Positions 26,222 to 34,591 of a stretch of DNA of 64,000 nucleotides are shown piece after piece. The position numbers and the translations under genes are program-made. The notes beneath the pieces are model-generated. The model made no database searches. It saw nothing but the letters and a program-made list of their open reading frames with translations, and had not been told where the DNA came from. This stretch comes from Pseudoxanthomonas yeongjuensis (GTDB taxonomy: Bacteria > Pseudomonadota > Gammaproteobacteria > Xanthomonadales > Xanthomonadaceae). The DNA is taken from positions 806,001-870,000 of the forward strand of contig NZ_PDWT01000001.1 of assembly GCF_010093345.1 (NCBI RefSeq), given 5' to 3'. Numbering within the stretch: position 1 is the stretch's first letter; each line of letters starts with the position of its first letter.

Positions 26222-29200
26222 TCAAGCCTGCACCGCGTGCGATGGCGGGAGTGAGGACTCGCCGTGCTGGACCAATGGCCGCCCCGCCAGCTTGCGCAGC
26301 GCCACGTAGAACACCGGAGTCAGGAACAGGCCGAACAGGGTCACGCCCAGCATGCCGGCGAACACGGTGATGCCGGTGACCGAGCGGACTTCCGCACCGG
26401 CGCCATGCGACAGCACCAGCGGCACGGTGCCGGCGATGAACGCCACCGAAGTCATGACGATGGGACGCAGGCGCAGGCGGCAGGCTTCCAGCGCGGATTC
26501 GACGATGCCCTTGCCCTGCATTTCCAGTTCGCGGGCGAACTCGACGATCAGGATCGCGTTCTTGCACGCCAGGCCCATCAGCACCACCAGGCCGACCTGC
26601 ACGAACACGTTGTTGTCGCCACCGGTCAACCACACGCCCAGCAACGCGGACAGCAGCGTCATCGGCACGATCAGGATCACCGCCAGCGGCAACGTCCAGC
26701 TTTCGTACAGCGCGGCGAGCACCAGGAAGGCCAGCAACACCGCCAGCGGGAACACCACCAGCGCCGCCTTGCCCTGGGTCGCTTCCTGGTAGCTCAGGTC
26801 GCTCCAGTCGATGCCCATGCCGGCCGGCAACGCGGTCGCCGCAATCTCCTTCACCTTGGTCATGGCCTCGGCCGAAGACAGCATGCGCGGGTCCGCTTCG
26901 CCGAGGATGTCGGCGGCCGGATAGCCGTTGAAGCGGATCACCGGATCCGGGCCGTAGGTCTTGGTGATCTTCACCATGCTGCCGATCGGCACCATCTCGC
27001 CATTGACGTTGCGGGTGCGCAGGTTGCCGATGTCCTCGACGTCGTCACGGAACGAACCATCGGCCTGGGCGATCACCTGCCAGGTACGGCCGAACATGTT
27101 GAAGTCGTTGACGTAGGCCGAACCCAGGTAGGTCTGCAGCGTGTCGAACAACTCCGTCAACGGCACGCCCTGCGCCTTGGCCTTGACCCGGTCCACGTCC
27201 GCGTCCAGCTGCGGCACGTTGGCCTGGTAGCTGCTGATCGGGAAGCCCATGCCCGGCGTCTGCGACGCCGCGCCCTGGAACGCATTCACTGCGTTTTGCA
27301 ACGCGCCGTATCCCTGGTTGGTGCGATCCTCGATGAACAGCGAATAGCCCGAACCGTTGCCCAGTCCCTGGATCGGCGGCGGCATCAGCGCGAAGGCGAA
27401 ACCTTCCTGGATGCCCGAGATCTTCGCGTTCAGTTCATCGCTGATTTCCTTGGCGCTGTTCTTGCGCTGGTTGAACGGCTTCAGGGTGAAGAACGCCACG
27501 CCGCTGTTCGGGGTATTGGTGAACTGCAGCGGGTTAAGGCCCGGGAAGGCGATCTCGCTTTCCACGCCTTCGATGCCCTTGGCGATCGCCGCCACTTTCT
27601 TCAAGGCCGCGTCGGTGCGTTCGATGGAGGCGCCTTCCGGCATCTTCACGCCTGCAATGAGGTAGAGCTTGTCCTGCAAGGGAATGAAGCCCGTGGGCAC
27701 GGCCTTGAACATCACGCCCGCACCGACCAGCAGCACCACGTAGACGGCGAACACCGCGCCACGCTTGCCGAGCGCACGCGATACCGCGCCCTCGTAACGT
27801 TCGGAACCGCGCTTGAAGAAGCGGTTGAACGGACGGAACACCCATCCGAACAGGCGTTCGATCAGGCGCGACGGCGCGTCCTTGGCCGCATCGTGCGGCT
27901 TCAGCAGCTTGGCGGCCAGGGCCGGCGACAGGGTCAGCGAGTTGATCGCCGAGATCACCGTGGAAATGGCGATGGTGACTGCGAACTGCTTGTAGAACTG
28001 GCCGGTCACCCCGGACAGGAACGCCATCGGCACGAACACCGCGCACAACACCAGCGCGATCGCGATGATCGGGCCGGAGACTTCCCGCATCGCCTGGTGC
28101 GCCGCGGCCAGCGGAGTCAGGCCTTCCTCGATGTTGCGCTCCACGTTCTCGACCACGACGATGGCGTCGTCGACCACGATGCCGATCGCCAGCACCAGCC
28201 CGAACAGGGTCAGCGTGTTGATCGAGAAGCCCAGCAGATAGAGCACGCCGAAGGTGCCCACGATCGACACCGGCACCGCGATCAGCGGAATGATCGAGGC
28301 GCGCCAGGTCTGCAGGAACAGGATCACCACCAGCACCACCAGCAGCGTGGCTTCGAGCAGCGTGGTGATCACGGCCTTGATCGAATCGCGGACGAATATG
28401 GTGGTGTCGTAGACCGACTTTATTTCCACGCCCGGCGGCAGGGTCTTGGAGATTTGATCCATCTTGGCCACGACCGCGTCGCGGATCTCCAGCGCATTGG
28501 CGCCGGGGGCCTGGAAGATGCCGATGGCCGAGGCATTCATGCCATCCAGCCGCGCGCGCAGCGTGTAGTCGCCGGCGGCCAGTTCGATCCGGGCGACATC
28601 GGAGAGACGCACGATCTCGCCATCGGCGCCGGCCTTGAGCACGATGTTGCCGAACTCCTCGGTGCTGCTGAGGCGGCCCTTGGCGTTGATCGGCAATAGG
28701 AAGTCGCTGCCGTTGGGCATTGGTTCGGCGCCGAGCTGGCCGGCGGACACCTGCACGTTCTGCTCACGCACCGCACGCAATACGTCGCTGGCGGTCAGGC
28801 CACGCGAAGCGACCTTGTCCGGATCCAGCCACAGACGCATGGCGTAGTCGCCGCCGCCGAAGGCTTGCGCCTCGCCGACTCCCGGGATCTTGGCCATTTC
28901 GTCCTTCACGTGCAGCCGCGCGTAATTGCGCAGGTACAGCGAGTCGTACTTGCCGTCGGTGGACACCAGGTGCACCACCATCAGGAACACCGGCGATTGC
29001 TTCTGCGTGGTCACGCCCTGCCGGCGCACGTCCTCGGGCAGGCGCGCCAGCGCCTGGCTGACCCGGTTCTGCACGCGCACCGCCGCATCGTCGGCATCGA
29101 CGCCCGGCTTGAAGGTCACGGTCATCTGCAACACGCCGTCGGAACCGGCGACGGACTTGACGTACATCATGTCCTCGACGCCGTTGATGGCCTCTTCCAG

Positions 29201-29398
29201 CGGCGTGGCCACGGTTTCGGCGATCACCTTGGGGTTGGCGCCGGGATAGACGGTGCGCACCACCACTGATGGCGGCACCACTTCGGGGTATTCGCCGATC
29301 GGCAGCATCGGGATCGCGATCAGGCCGGCGGCGAAGATCACGATCGACAGCACCGCGGCGAAGATCGGCCGGTCGATGAAGAATCTTGAGAAGTCCAT
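26222..29398 (-). CDS. RND multidrug efflux pump, inner membrane transporter (MexF-like HAE1)
   Basis: A 1058-residue proton-driven drug exporter. It begins MDFSRFFIDRPIFAAVLSI and has 12 membrane helices with two large periplasmic loops. The proton-relay aspartates lie in GIVVDDAIVVVENVERN. The sequence pattern (for example RASIIPLIAVPVSIVGTFGV) is closest to MexF/AcrB-type HAE1 pumps. The ATG at 29398 is the family start. It sits 190 nt after the adaptor gene in the same operon. Confidence 0.95.
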   Translation of the reverse strand: MDFSRFFIDRPIFAAVLSIVIFAAGLIAIPMLPIGEYPEVVPPSVVVRTVYPGANPKVIAETVATPLEEAINGVEDMMYVKSVAGSDGVLQMTVTFKPGVDADDAAVRVQNRVSQALARLPEDVRRQGVTTQKQSPVFLMVVHLVSTDGKYDSLYLRNYARLHVKDEMAKIPGVGEAQAFGGGDYAMRLWLDPDKVASRGLTASDVLRAVREQNVQVSAGQLGAEPMPNGSDFLLPINAKGRLSSTEEFGNIVLKAGADGEIVRLSDVARIELAAGDYTLRARLDGMNASAIGIFQAPGANALEIRDAVVAKMDQISKTLPPGVEIKSVYDTTIFVRDSIKAVITTLLEATLLVVLVVILFLQTWRASIIPLIAVPVSIVGTFGVLYLLGFSINTLTLFGLVLAIGIVVDDAIVVVENVERNIEEGLTPLAAAHQAMREVSGPIIAIALVLCAVFVPMAFLSGVTGQFYKQFAVTIAISTVISAINSLTLSPALAAKLLKPHDAAKDAPSRLIERLFGWVFRPFNRFFKRGSERYEGAVSRALGKRGAVFAVYVVLLVGAGVMFKAVPTGFIPLQDKLYLIAGVKMPEGASIERTDAALKKVAAIAKGIEGVESEIAFPGLNPLQFTNTPNSGVAFFTLKPFNQRKNSAKEISDELNAKISGIQEGFAFALMPPPIQGLGNGSGYSLFIEDRTNQGYGALQNAVNAFQGAASQTPGMGFPISSYQANVPQLDADVDRVKAKAQGVPLTELFDTLQTYLGSAYVNDFNMFGRTWQVIAQADGSFRDDVEDIGNLRTRNVNGEMVPIGSMVKITKTYGPDPVIRFNGYPAADILGEADPRMLSSAEAMTKVKEIAATALPAGMGIDWSDLSYQEATQGKAALVVFPLAVLLAFLVLAALYESWTLPLAVILIVPMTLLSALLGVWLTGGDNNVFVQVGLVVLMGLACKNAILIVEFARELEMQGKGIVESALEACRLRLRPIVMTSVAFIAGTVPLVLSHGAGAEVRSVTGITVFAGMLGVTLFGLFLTPVFYVALRKLAGRPLVQHGESSLPPSHAVQA

Positions 29399-29588
29399 GG
29401 GTGGATTTCCTGTAACTGAAGAAAAAAGAACCCGTCTCCCTGTACGACAGGAAGCCGAACCCTTCTCCCGCCACGCGGGAGAAGGTGCCCGAAGGGCGGA
29501 TGAGGGAGCTTTCGACGCGGAGGGCAAATGCAAAGAGCAACCCCTCCCCACCCCTCCCCTGCTGCGCAAGGGAGGGGGCGGATCGCCG
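29399..29588. repeat. intergenic repeat cluster between adaptor and pump genes
   Basis: Contains a hairpin with arms CTTCTCCCGC and GCGGGAGAAGG followed by a GCCCGAAGGGC stem, plus a C-rich CCCCTCCCC/GGGAGGGGG pair. An inverted copy of the first hairpin lies at about 43986-44047. These are dispersed palindromic repeats; here they may uncouple pump and adaptor expression. Confidence 0.65.
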
Positions 29589-30791
29589 CTACTTCATTGC
29601 TATCGCGGGTGCCGCTTCCGGCGCACCCATCACCACTGTCTTGTCCTCCACCGGCATGCCGGGGAAGAACACTTTCTGCACGCCGCTGACGATCACCTTG
29701 TCGCCGGGCTTCAGCCCGGTTTCGACGATGCGCAATCCGTCCGCGGTGCGGCCCAGGGTGACGTCGCGGCGCTGGGCCTGGTGCTTGGCGTCGACCACGT
29801 ACACGTACTTGCGGTCCTGATCGGTCAACACCGCCTTGTCGTCGACCAGCATCGCCTTGAACTCGCCACTACCCAGCACCCGGACCCGTGCGAACAGGCC
29901 GGGGGTGAAGGCACGGTCGGCGTTGTCCAGCAAGGCGCGCGCGCGGATGGTGCCGGTGGCCGGGTCGACCTGGTTGTCGAGGAAATCGACCACGCCAGTG
30001 TGCGGGAAGCCCTCTTCACCGACCAGGCCGACCTGCACGGGTACGCCGGCGCCGTTCTCGCTGGGACGTTCGCCCTTGCGCGCCAGTTCGGCGTAGTGGA
30101 GGAAGGTGCGTTCGTCGGTATCGAAATGCACGTGCATCTTGTCCAGCGACACCAGCGTGGTCAGCACGCTGGCGGCATCGCCGGCGCTGACCAGGTTGCC
30201 GGCGGTGACCAGCGCACGGCCGGCGCGGCCGCTGATCGGCGCGCGCACCTGGGTGAATTCCAGGTTCAGGCGCGCCGCATCCACTGCCGCTTGCGCGGCG
30301 GCGACATTGGCCTGCGCTTCGGCTGCGGCGGAGCGGCGCTGTTCGTAGGTCTCGGTGGAAATGGCCTGCAGTTCCGAAAGCTTCTTCGCGCGCGCCGCTT
30401 CGCTGCGGCCCAATTCGGCCTGGCTGCGGGCGCGGGCCAGGTCGGCTTGCGCCCGTGCCAGTTCGGCGCGGTAGCTGCGCGAGTCGATGGTGAACAGCAC
30501 GTCGCCCTTGCGGACTTCCTGGCCTTCTTCATAGTTCACGCGATCGATGTAGCCGGACACGCGCGGACGCAGGTCGACGCTTTCGACCGCCTCCACTCGC
30601 CCGCTGAAGTCGTCCCATTGGCTGATCTGCTTGACCAGGACCGGGGCCACGCTGACTGCGGGCGGTGGCGGCATGCCGTTTTCCGCGGCCTGGCCGCTGC
30701 AACCGGCGATGACGGCGACGGACAGCGCCAGCAGCACGCCGAACGAAGTGGTGCGCAGGGCGCGGCTTTCGATGATGGAGTTGAGGTTCAT
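29589..30791 (-). CDS. RND efflux periplasmic adaptor (membrane fusion protein)
   Basis: Bridges the inner-membrane pump and outer-membrane channel. A lipoprotein signal ends VIAGC. The lipoyl half-motifs are RVSGYIDRVNYEEGQEVRKG and APISGRAGRALV, separated by an Ala/Arg-rich coiled coil. The beta-barrel and membrane-proximal domains follow. 400 residues is typical. Its ATG overlaps the upstream SDR stop (ATGA at 30788-30791). Confidence 0.94.
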   Translation of the reverse strand: MNLNSIIESRALRTTSFGVLLALSVAVIAGCSGQAAENGMPPPPAVSVAPVLVKQISQWDDFSGRVEAVESVDLRPRVSGYIDRVNYEEGQEVRKGDVLFTIDSRSYRAELARAQADLARARSQAELGRSEAARAKKLSELQAISTETYEQRRSAAAEAQANVAAAQAAVDAARLNLEFTQVRAPISGRAGRALVTAGNLVSAGDAASVLTTLVSLDKMHVHFDTDERTFLHYAELARKGERPSENGAGVPVQVGLVGEEGFPHTGVVDFLDNQVDPATGTIRARALLDNADRAFTPGLFARVRVLGSGEFKAMLVDDKAVLTDQDRKYVYVVDAKHQAQRRDVTLGRTADGLRIVETGLKPGDKVIVSGVQKVFFPGMPVEDKTVVMGAPEAAPAIAMK

Positions 30792-31561
30792 GGATTGGTC
30801 TCGTGGGTGGACAAGGGGAGGGAAAATTCGGAGAACAGCGCGCGCGGCGGCGTCAGCGCACGACCGGCATCGAAAGGCACCACGGCGCGCTGGCGTTCGT
30901 CGCGGGTCAGCAGCGACACCGCATGGCGGCCGACCGCCATCGCGCTGGGCCATTCGGCGCAGGCATTGCGTACGTTGGCCGGGGTGCTGACCGGCTTGTC
31001 GACGGCGAGCATCTGCACGCGCACGCCCAGGCCGTTGGCTTCCTGGTGCAACACATTGGTCAGCATGCGCAGCGCAGCCGAAGTGATCGAGGCGTGGCCA
31101 TAACCGGCCCAGCCGCATTCGGCATGCGGGCCGCCGAGCAGGATGTAGTGCGAAGTGCCTTCCTGTTCGCCCAGGAAGGGAATCAGGTGACGCGCGGCGG
31201 CGAGGTGCGGGAGCAGGTCGTATTCGAGTTTCTGGCGCAGGAAATCGGTGGGCTTGTCGAGCAGGCGGCCGCCTTCGAGCGGAGTGGCCAGGCTGGCGAA
31301 CACCGCGCGCAACGGACGCTTGCGCTTGCGCAGGCGCAGCACCAGTTCGGCGGCATCGGCGTCGTTGACGACGCAACCGGAGGTCATCAGTTCCAGCGCG
31401 GGCTCGTCGGCGAAGTATTCGGCCAGCGCCTGCATGCGCGGACCGTCGCGGCCCACCGCCAGCACCGGGCTGCCGGCTTCGAGCAAGGCGCCGACCACGC
31501 CGAAGCCGACCGTGCCGCCCGCGCCGAGGACCAGGACCTCCGGATTCAATATCCCACTCAT
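30788..31561 (-). CDS. atypical SDR / NAD(P)-binding protein
   Basis: A 257-residue Rossmann protein with VLGAGGTVGFGVVGALLEAG as the nucleotide-binding loop and GGPHAECGWAGYGHASITSAA where the catalytic Tyr region would be; the usual YxxxK is altered, so activity is uncertain. It is the first clear gene of the efflux operon and overlaps the adaptor gene by 4 nt. GGGAG lies 9 nt before the ATG. Confidence 0.75.
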   Translation of the reverse strand: MSGILNPEVLVLGAGGTVGFGVVGALLEAGSPVLAVGRDGPRMQALAEYFADEPALELMTSGCVVNDADAAELVLRLRKRKRPLRAVFASLATPLEGGRLLDKPTDFLRQKLEYDLLPHLAAARHLIPFLGEQEGTSHYILLGGPHAECGWAGYGHASITSAALRMLTNVLHQEANGLGVRVQMLAVDKPVSTPANVRNACAEWPSAMAVGRHAVSLLTRDERQRAVVPFDAGRALTPPRALFSEFSLPLSTHETNP

Positions 31562-31785
31562 GGGACTTTTACTCCCGTCGACGGGATAATCCCGATAGTG
31601 GCGATAGTCCCGCGGCCCTTGGGGCCCAGTTGGATGCCGCCCCCAGCCTGGTTGCGATGGGGCGAGGTGAATTCCCGGAAAGCCTTGCCAGACAGGCGAC
31701 TGGTCAGCGCCTTCATCTCGGAAAGCGTTGCCTCCTCTGTGATCTCGCGAATGGGCTTGGGCTGGAAGAACCGGGAAAACAACAT
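31558..31785 (-). CDS. small hypothetical protein at the head of the efflux operon
   Basis: A 75-residue frame whose stop overlaps the SDR start by ATGA. It begins MLFSRFFQPKPIREITEEAT and has no recognisable domain. The overlap and reasonable codon use support a real leader gene, but a candidate operator motif inside it (31574-31590) argues it could be untranslated leader. Confidence 0.4.
   Translation of the reverse strand: MLFSRFFQPKPIREITEEATLSEMKALTSRLSGKAFREFTSPHRNQAGGGIQLGPKGRGTIATIGIIPSTGVKVP
31574..31590 (-). promoter_or_regulatory. candidate regulator site, copy 1
   Basis: On the minus strand this reads ATTATCCCGTCGACGGG. A 17-mer with three differences occurs on the plus strand at 31866-31882 before lysR. 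Paired sites on both sides of a divergent promoter suggest binding of the LysR protein. Confidence 0.3.
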
Positions 31786-31865
31786 GGCATCAGGACGGCT
31801 GGCTGGAGTGAGCCGACAAGATAGACCTGCAATCAGGACTTGATTAGTCCGGATTTAGGGGAATA

Positions 31866-31882
31866 ATAATCCCGCCAACGGG
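31866..31882 (+). promoter_or_regulatory. candidate regulator site, copy 2
   Basis: ATAATCCCGCCAACGGG, about 42 nt before the lysR start, matches 14 of 17 positions of the site at 31574-31590. An additional GGACT-N5-AGTCC repeat lies at about 31832-31846 in the same divergent gap. Confidence 0.3.
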
Positions 31883-31923
31883 TCAATCCCCTCCCCGACC
31901 CGAACAACCACCCGGAGTCCACG

Positions 31924-32943
31924 ATGAGCCATGATCTCAACGACACCCTGATCTTCGTCAAAGTGGTCGAGCACGGCAGCTTCATTGCCGCGGCCAATTC
32001 CCTGCGCCTGCCCAAGACCACGGTCAGCCGCAAGGTGCAGGAACTGGAAACGCGCCTGGGCGCGCAACTGCTGCACCGGACCACGCGCAAGCTGGGCCTG
32101 ACCGAAGCCGGCAACATCTATTACGAACACTGCCAGCGCATCGCCCGCGAACTGAGCGAGGCCGAGAGCGCGGTCAGCCAGTTGCATGCCGGCCCGCGCG
32201 GCTGGTTGAAGTTCACCGCGCCGTATTCGATCGGTATCGACAAGATCGCGCCGCTGCTCGGAGAATTCCACGCACGCCACCCGGAAGTGCGGGTGGAGAT
32301 GATCCTCAGCAACGAACCGATGGACCTGATCGGCGGCGAGATCGATGTCGCCCTGCGCCTCGGCAGCCTGCCCGACTCCAACCTCATCGCGCGCCGCCTG
32401 GGCAGCCTGCGCACCCAGGTCTATGCCGCGACCAGCTATCTGGCCAAGCATGGCGAGCCGCTGCATCCGGACGACCTGCAGCATCACCGCACCTTGGCGA
32501 TGCTCAAGCACCGTCACGGCAACAGCTACCAGTGGTCCTTGAACGATGGCACCAGCGACCGCGACTTCAACGTCAACCCGATCCTGGTCGCCAACGACCC
32601 GGCCGCGCTCAAGGGCGCCCTGCTCTGCGGCGAAGGCGTGATGATCGCGGCCGACGTGATGGTCAGGCCGTTCGTGGAGATGGGCAAGGTGCAACGCGTG
32701 CTGGCCGGCTGGACCGGCGGCGAGTACGAGTTCAACGCGGTGTTCCCGCGCGGCCACGTACAGTCGCCCAAGGTGCGCGCATTCGTCGACTTCCTGCTCG
32801 AACGCCTGAACCTGGACATCGACTACATGAGCGCGCACTGCCCGCTGATGCTGGCCAAGGAAGCCGCCGCGGCGGCCGAAGCGACTGAAGCCGAAGACAC
32901 GGCCGCGGTCGGCCTGCGGATCCTGGAAGCGGCGATTCCCTGA
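31924..32943 (+). CDS. LysR family transcriptional regulator
   Basis: The N-terminal winged helix (LIFVKVVEHGSFIAAANSLRL, then KTTVSRKVQELETRLG) and the LysR effector domain are clear. The 339-residue length includes an unusual Ala/Glu-rich C-terminal tail. CGGAG precedes the ATG. It is divergent from the RND efflux operon, the standard arrangement for a MexT-like activator of that operon. Confidence 0.92.
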   Translation: MSHDLNDTLIFVKVVEHGSFIAAANSLRLPKTTVSRKVQELETRLGAQLLHRTTRKLGLTEAGNIYYEHCQRIARELSEAESAVSQLHAGPRGWLKFTAPYSIGIDKIAPLLGEFHARHPEVRVEMILSNEPMDLIGGEIDVALRLGSLPDSNLIARRLGSLRTQVYAATSYLAKHGEPLHPDDLQHHRTLAMLKHRHGNSYQWSLNDGTSDRDFNVNPILVANDPAALKGALLCGEGVMIAADVMVRPFVEMGKVQRVLAGWTGGEYEFNAVFPRGHVQSPKVRAFVDFLLERLNLDIDYMSAHCPLMLAKEAAAAAEATEAEDTAAVGLRILEAAIP

Positions 32944-32968
32944 CACCGGCGAGTAAAGAACAACGAAT

Positions 32969-33030
32969 GTGGGAGCGACGTAAGTCGCGATGCCTTATCG
33001 ACAAAGCATCGCGGCTCACGCCGCTCCCAC
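32969..33030. repeat. REP palindrome, GTGGGAGCGACGTAAGTCGCGATGC type
   Basis: Inverted repeat with a GTGGGAGCGACGTAAGTCGC arm and a complementary arm ending GCCGCTCCCAC; the loop is TT-rich. A truncated cousin (GTAGGAGCGACGCCCTTATC) sits at 34556-34575. Confidence 0.85.
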
Positions 33031-33127
33031 ATTACATTCCTGTCAGTCACGAACCTGCAACACAACCGTCGCAAACTTGTTGCGTGGCCGTAATACGCGC
33101 CACGCACCTGTCGCCGGAGTGACCCGC

Positions 33128-33616
33128 ATGTTCGCAAGGTATGTACTCGCATTGACGCTTTCTGTGGCTTCGCTCGCGGTTCTGGCGGAACAACCCTATG
33201 TCGATCTCGAACAGCGCCTGAGCGCGGAGCAATTGCACGCGACCGGCCTGGATAGCCTTTCCGCCGAACAGCTCAAGCTGTTGAACAGCCTGCTGCGCGA
33301 CGACGTGGCCAGGGCGGTGGAAGCAGGCAAGGCGGAGACACGCGAAAACAATGGACCCGGGCGCGGCGCTGCCTCGCTGATCGGTTTCAACGACGAACCG
33401 ATCCGCAGTCGCTTGAACGGTCCGGTCAATGGCTGGGAACCGGGTACCGAGTTCATGCTGGAGAACGGCCAGACCTGGAAGGTGCTCAAGGGCAGCATGA
33501 AACTGCGCAAGCCGTTCGAGTCGCCGGAGATCATGGTCATCCCCGGCATCGCCGGCCGCTGGTTCCTGCAGGTCGACGAAGACCTGCCCAAGGCGCGGGT
33601 TTACCGCATCGATTGA
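33128..33616 (+). CDS. secreted hypothetical protein
   Basis: Not assigned. The N-terminus (MFARYVLALTLSVASLAVLA, cleavage before EQP) is a clear Sec signal peptide. The mature protein of about 140 residues has a Leu-rich helix (LSAEQLKLLNSLLRDDVARAV) and a beta segment, WEPGTEFMLENGQTWKVLKG. CGGAGTG lies before the ATG at 33128. Confidence 0.7.
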   Translation: MFARYVLALTLSVASLAVLAEQPYVDLEQRLSAEQLHATGLDSLSAEQLKLLNSLLRDDVARAVEAGKAETRENNGPGRGAASLIGFNDEPIRSRLNGPVNGWEPGTEFMLENGQTWKVLKGSMKLRKPFESPEIMVIPGIAGRWFLQVDEDLPKARVYRID

Positions 33617-33716
33617 CCAGTGTGGGGCAGACGCTGCCCGATCTCGCTGCCAGATCCGGTCATGACGGTCCCCTCACGCGACAGGGCCGATGCTCTGTGT
33701 CCAGGAGATCGCCGTC

Positions 33717-33797
33717 ATGAAGATCCGCTCCGCTTTGCTCTTCCTCACCCTGGGCCTGGGTATCGGCTCGGCCCTGTCCAGCCTGCTGGTTGTTTGA
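33717..33797 (+). CDS. 26-residue putative single-pass membrane peptide
   Basis: ATG at 33717 with CAGGAG 9 nt upstream, stop TGA at 33795. The peptide starts MKIRSALLFLTLGLG and continues hydrophobic to the end, with two positive charges at the N-terminus. The ribosome site and charge pattern suggest a small membrane protein. Only 26 codons, so it could be chance. Confidence 0.4.
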   Translation: MKIRSALLFLTLGLGIGSALSSLLVV

Positions 33798-33845
33798 GCC
33801 GCCAATGCGATTCCGTTCGCACAGGCCAGGATAGCTTTCTCGCGC

Positions 33846-33918
33846 AGGGTGGGCCTTGGCCCGCTACTTCCTCCGGAGTCATTGCGCCCGATGCAACGGG
33901 TGGTGGGCCAAGGCCCAC
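33846..33918. repeat. REP-like palindrome at the 3' end of msrA
   Basis: GGTGGGCCTTGGCCC and its complement GGGCCAAGGCCCACC bracket a 40-nt loop. The right arm ends immediately before the msrA stop codon, so the element may serve as a 3'-end hairpin. Confidence 0.75.
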
Positions 33919-34455
33919 CTACTCCCGCATGAAGTGACAGCTGTAGCCACCCGGGTGCTTGCGCAGATAATCCTGGTGATAGGTTTCGGCGCTGTACCAG
34001 GTCGCTTCGGGCTCGATGGAGGTGGTGACCGGCTGCTTCCATTTGCCCGATGCGTTGACCCGCGCGATCACCGCTTCGGCCGTCGCCTTCTGCTCCGGCG
34101 TGTGCGGGAACAACGCCGAGCGGTACTGGGTGCCGATGTCGTTGCCCTGGCGGTTGAGCGTGGTCGGGTCGTGCAGTTTGAAGAACCACTTTTCCAGCAG
34201 GTCTTCGTAGCTGAGCACGGATGGATCGAAGGTGATCCGGATCGCCTCGGCATGGCCGGACTTGCTGTCGTGGGTGTCGTCGTAGGTCGGATTCTCCAGC
34301 CAGCCGCCGGTGTAGCCCACATCGGTATCGATCACCCCGGGCACCGCCCGCAGGATTTCCTCCACGCCCCAGAAGCAGCCGCCGGCAAGCGTGGCGATTT
34401 CCGTACGCTGCGCGCCGGTACCGGACGTGCTGGTGATGCTGTCGTGCTCGCTCAT
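33919..34455 (-). CDS. msrA: peptide-methionine (S)-S-oxide reductase
   Basis: Reduces the S-epimer of methionine sulfoxide in proteins using thioredoxin. GGCFWGVEE supplies the nucleophile C27, and GTQYRS and WYSAETYHQDYL are family motifs. 178 residues is typical. The ATG at 34455 begins MSEHDS; the longer frame upstream lacks family sequence. It complements the periplasmic MsrPQ system about 29 kb away. Confidence 0.95.
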   Translation of the reverse strand: MSEHDSITSTSGTGAQRTEIATLAGGCFWGVEEILRAVPGVIDTDVGYTGGWLENPTYDDTHDSKSGHAEAIRITFDPSVLSYEDLLEKWFFKLHDPTTLNRQGNDIGTQYRSALFPHTPEQKATAEAVIARVNASGKWKQPVTTSIEPEATWYSAETYHQDYLRKHPGGYSCHFMRE

Positions 34456-34591
34456 GTCGGCCTCCTCATCGGGTTGTCGGGATAATGGGGGCATTGGATA
34501 CCACTTCCAATAGCGCGCCAAGATTCCCGGCGCACGGACCGCGCACGGACCGATGTAGGAGCGACGCCCTTATCCGACCTTGGCGAGGCGA

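Noticed and set aside
26264-28699. 811-residue plus-strand open frame
   Set aside because: Antisense to the RND pump; His/Gln/Arg-rich composition typical of a GC-rich shadow.
32990-33127. N-terminal extension of the secreted protein at 33128
   Set aside because: It runs through a REP element. The internal ATG with CGGAGTG starts a proper signal peptide.
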